From Caldifarciminota bacterium (GTDB lineage: Bacteria > Hydrothermota > Tepidihabitantia > Tepidihabitantales > Tepidihabitantaceae): a stretch of DNA of 5,500 nt. Both the position numbers and the translations under genes were made by a program. The notes below the pieces were generated by a model. The model did not search any database. It saw only the letters and a program-made list of their open reading frames with translations, and had not been told where the DNA came from. Position 1 is the stretch's first letter; each line of letters begins with the position of its first letter. The stretch is from the NCBI GenBank assembly GCA_011049385.1, contig DSBX01000189.1, positions 1 to 5,500 on the forward strand. Direction: 5' to 3'. Shown piece by piece: positions 4,468 through 5,500 of this stretch.

Positions 4468-5379
4468 ATGGACGCAATTCTTGACAGGGTCAAGGCTGTT
4501 GTCGGTGCGGGCCAGAAGCTGAGCCGACTGCTGGTCGCCTACCGCCGGTTCATCGAGCGACCCGACCGTCCGGTTGCGGCTCGCGAGAAGGCGTTGGCGG
4601 GGGTTGCCGCTGCGGCGGCCGGGTTTCCGGTGACGGAGGTTCGGATTGAGGTCGAGCAGTGGCTGGCCACCGAGCGTACGCGGCTGGCCGAGGCCCGTGA
4701 GGAGTTGAGGTTCGGTTTCGGTGGTGGGCTGGCCGTTGCGCTCAGCGAGATGGGTCTGGGCATAACACCGCGCGGGCAACTGCCAGTGGTGCGGGTCGGG
4801 CTGTTCAGCCTGCGGGTTGACTTCGACGCAGGTGCGGCCACGCTGTACTGGGGGCCCGAGGTCGAGAAGCTGGCTGCGGGTATCGTGCTTGCGCCCGTTT
4901 CGGTGGCCAAGGCGGTTCGGGACGAACTGGCGCTGCTGAGTAAGCGGGCAATCGCACCTGCGCGACTGTCCGGGCTTCTGCACCGTGCCTACCGGCGCTG
5001 GTTGAGCGTCGGTGGACACGAGCCGGGGTCGCGGGCACCGCTTGTCGAACTGATGGCCGAGCTGGCACTGATGAGCCAGCCCGAGGCGTTCCGGGCCGAT
5101 CCGGTGCGCAGGCGTTTCGTAGAGTACCCGCGGGTTCAGTTCAGCCATGACCTGTACCGGCTCAGGGCGGCGGCGACGGGCGAGATGCCGCGACTGCACG
5201 TCGCGACTTTCGACTCGACCACCAGCCGGTTGAAGTCACTCTGGGTACCGGACAACGACCAGGGGGATGGCACGCACTACTCTTTCGTCTCCTACCCGGT
5301 GACCGGCAAGCCGGCGGCTGGGCTGTTCGCACCGACTGACCGGGAGGAAGAGAGTAAACCAGGCACGGTGGAGGGTTGA
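4468..5379 (+). CDS. Unrecognised 303-residue protein, first gene of an operon with a BrxC/BrxD-like ATPase
   Basis: I do not recognise the family. No signal peptide or membrane helix is seen, so it should be cytoplasmic. Visible parts are: a helical N-terminus (1-50); a charged helix, possibly coiled coil (55-82, EVEQWLATERTRLAEAREEL); a beta-rich stretch (103-130, VVRVGLFSLRVDFD... then TLYWGPE); a long helical region (140-235, with several Arg-rich turns); and a C-terminal beta segment (GTHYSFVSYPVT, 268-279) before a Glu/Lys-rich tail. The start is ATG 4468; the TTG at 4432 that would add 12 residues is really the -35 box. The stop shares one base with the start of the next gene, so the two products are probably made together and may act together. 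Base composition is like its neighbours, so there is no sign of recent transfer. A partner or sensor role beside the ATPase is inference. Confidence 0.8.
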   Translation: MDAILDRVKAVVGAGQKLSRLLVAYRRFIERPDRPVAAREKALAGVAAAAAGFPVTEVRIEVEQWLATERTRLAEAREELRFGFGGGLAVALSEMGLGITPRGQLPVVRVGLFSLRVDFDAGAATLYWGPEVEKLAAGIVLAPVSVAKAVRDELALLSKRAIAPARLSGLLHRAYRRWLSVGGHEPGSRAPLVELMAELALMSQPEAFRADPVRRRFVEYPRVQFSHDLYRLRAAATGEMPRLHVATFDSTTSRLKSLWVPDNDQGDGTHYSFVSYPVTGKPAAGLFAPTDREEESKPGTVEG

Positions 5380-5500
5380 TGGAGCGGGAGCTTGCGAGGG
5401 CAATAATCAACAAGCTCGGGGCGACGGGGACTCCTCCCGAGTTCGGTCTCGACACTTTCAGCATAGGCCTCGAGCGCTACCTCGGCGTGCTGGAAGAGGA
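5379..5500 (+). CDS. N-terminus of a BrxC/BrxD-like (DUF2791) P-loop ATPase, 3'-truncated
   Basis: Forty codons are visible before the window ends. The start ATG 5379 overlaps the previous stop (TGATG) and is preceded by GGAGGG (5370-5375), a Shine-Dalgarno at short spacing. The sequence ARAIINKLGATGTPPEFGLDTF then SIGLERYLGVLEEE follows the entry to DUF2791 ATP-binding proteins. That entry has an ARxIIxxL helix, a GxPP turn, a hydrophobic strand, then (V/I)GxExxLxxLEE before the Walker A motif. In this family the next part should be a GxxGxGKTHF-like P-loop, which lies outside. Members serve as ATPases in BREX (BrxC/BrxD) and Shango (SngB) phage defence. The call rests on pattern memory over a short stretch and needs the downstream sequence. 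Confidence 0.55.
   Translation, partial: MERELARAIINKLGATGTPPEFGLDTFSIGLERYLGVLEE

Noticed and set aside
4459..5199. Long minus-strand open frame opposite the 303-aa gene
   Set aside because: Gln/Arg/Pro-rich shadow translation; the plus-strand gene has promoter, codon bias and operon overlap.
1..5500. tRNA, rRNA, CRISPR, insertion sequence or attachment site
   Set aside because: No repeat-spacer pattern, transposase, terminal inverted repeats or cloverleaf sequence could be found on reading both strands.

Overview
The window is GC-rich bacterial chromosome, densely coded on both strands. The small gene near 1.5-1.8 kb ends in a tail typical of type IX-style C-terminal sorting signals (GVYFYRLE...). 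Together with high GC and a DUF2769 protein, that suggests an uncultivated lineage of the FCB or candidate-phylum kind rather than a model organism. This placement is inference and weakly held. I see no rRNA, tRNA, CRISPR array, insertion sequence or phage gene.

Layout. Positions 1-1455 (+) hold the 3' part of a cation/proton antiporter with a C-terminal pair of CBS domains. A hairpin follows. Positions 1545-1811 (+) encode a small protein that looks like a subtilase propeptide joined directly to a secretion-sorting tail, as if the catalytic middle had been deleted. A two-tier hairpin (1833-1868) separates it from a three-gene minus-strand cluster. Read in transcription order, that cluster is: a membrane-anchored DUF59/MIP18 protein (3625-3113), a Cys-containing DsbD/TauE/ArsG-like permease (3135-2494, overlapping by 23 bp), and a JAMM/MPN metalloprotease-like protein (2454-1873). 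Divergent from it is a nine-cysteine DUF2769 protein (3739-3984, +). A tiny acidic lipoprotein with Glu/Pro repeats follows (4146-4355, +). At the right edge is a two-gene operon: an unrecognised 303-residue protein (4468-5379, +) and, sharing one base with it, the N-terminus of what looks like a BrxC/BrxD-type (DUF2791) P-loop ATPase (5379 to the window end). That ATPase family is found in BREX and Shango phage-defence systems.

Regulation. Four sigma70-like promoters are readable and all share one geometry: TTGAC(A/T/G), a 16-bp spacer, then TANNNT. In three of them the -10 box ends only 6-8 nt before the start codon, which predicts leaderless mRNAs. This also corrects two starts (TTG 4432 to ATG 4468; TTG 3628 to ATG 3625) and supports a GTG start at 2454. 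The fourth promoter has a short leader and a strong Shine-Dalgarno. Several intergenic hairpins lack a T-tract.

How the genes may work together. The DUF59, permease and JAMM genes probably form a membrane or thiol/metal-linked module of unknown purpose, with the Cys-rich DUF2769 protein beside it. The right-edge operon is the best candidate for an undescribed defence-type system, but its diagnostic part lies beyond the window.
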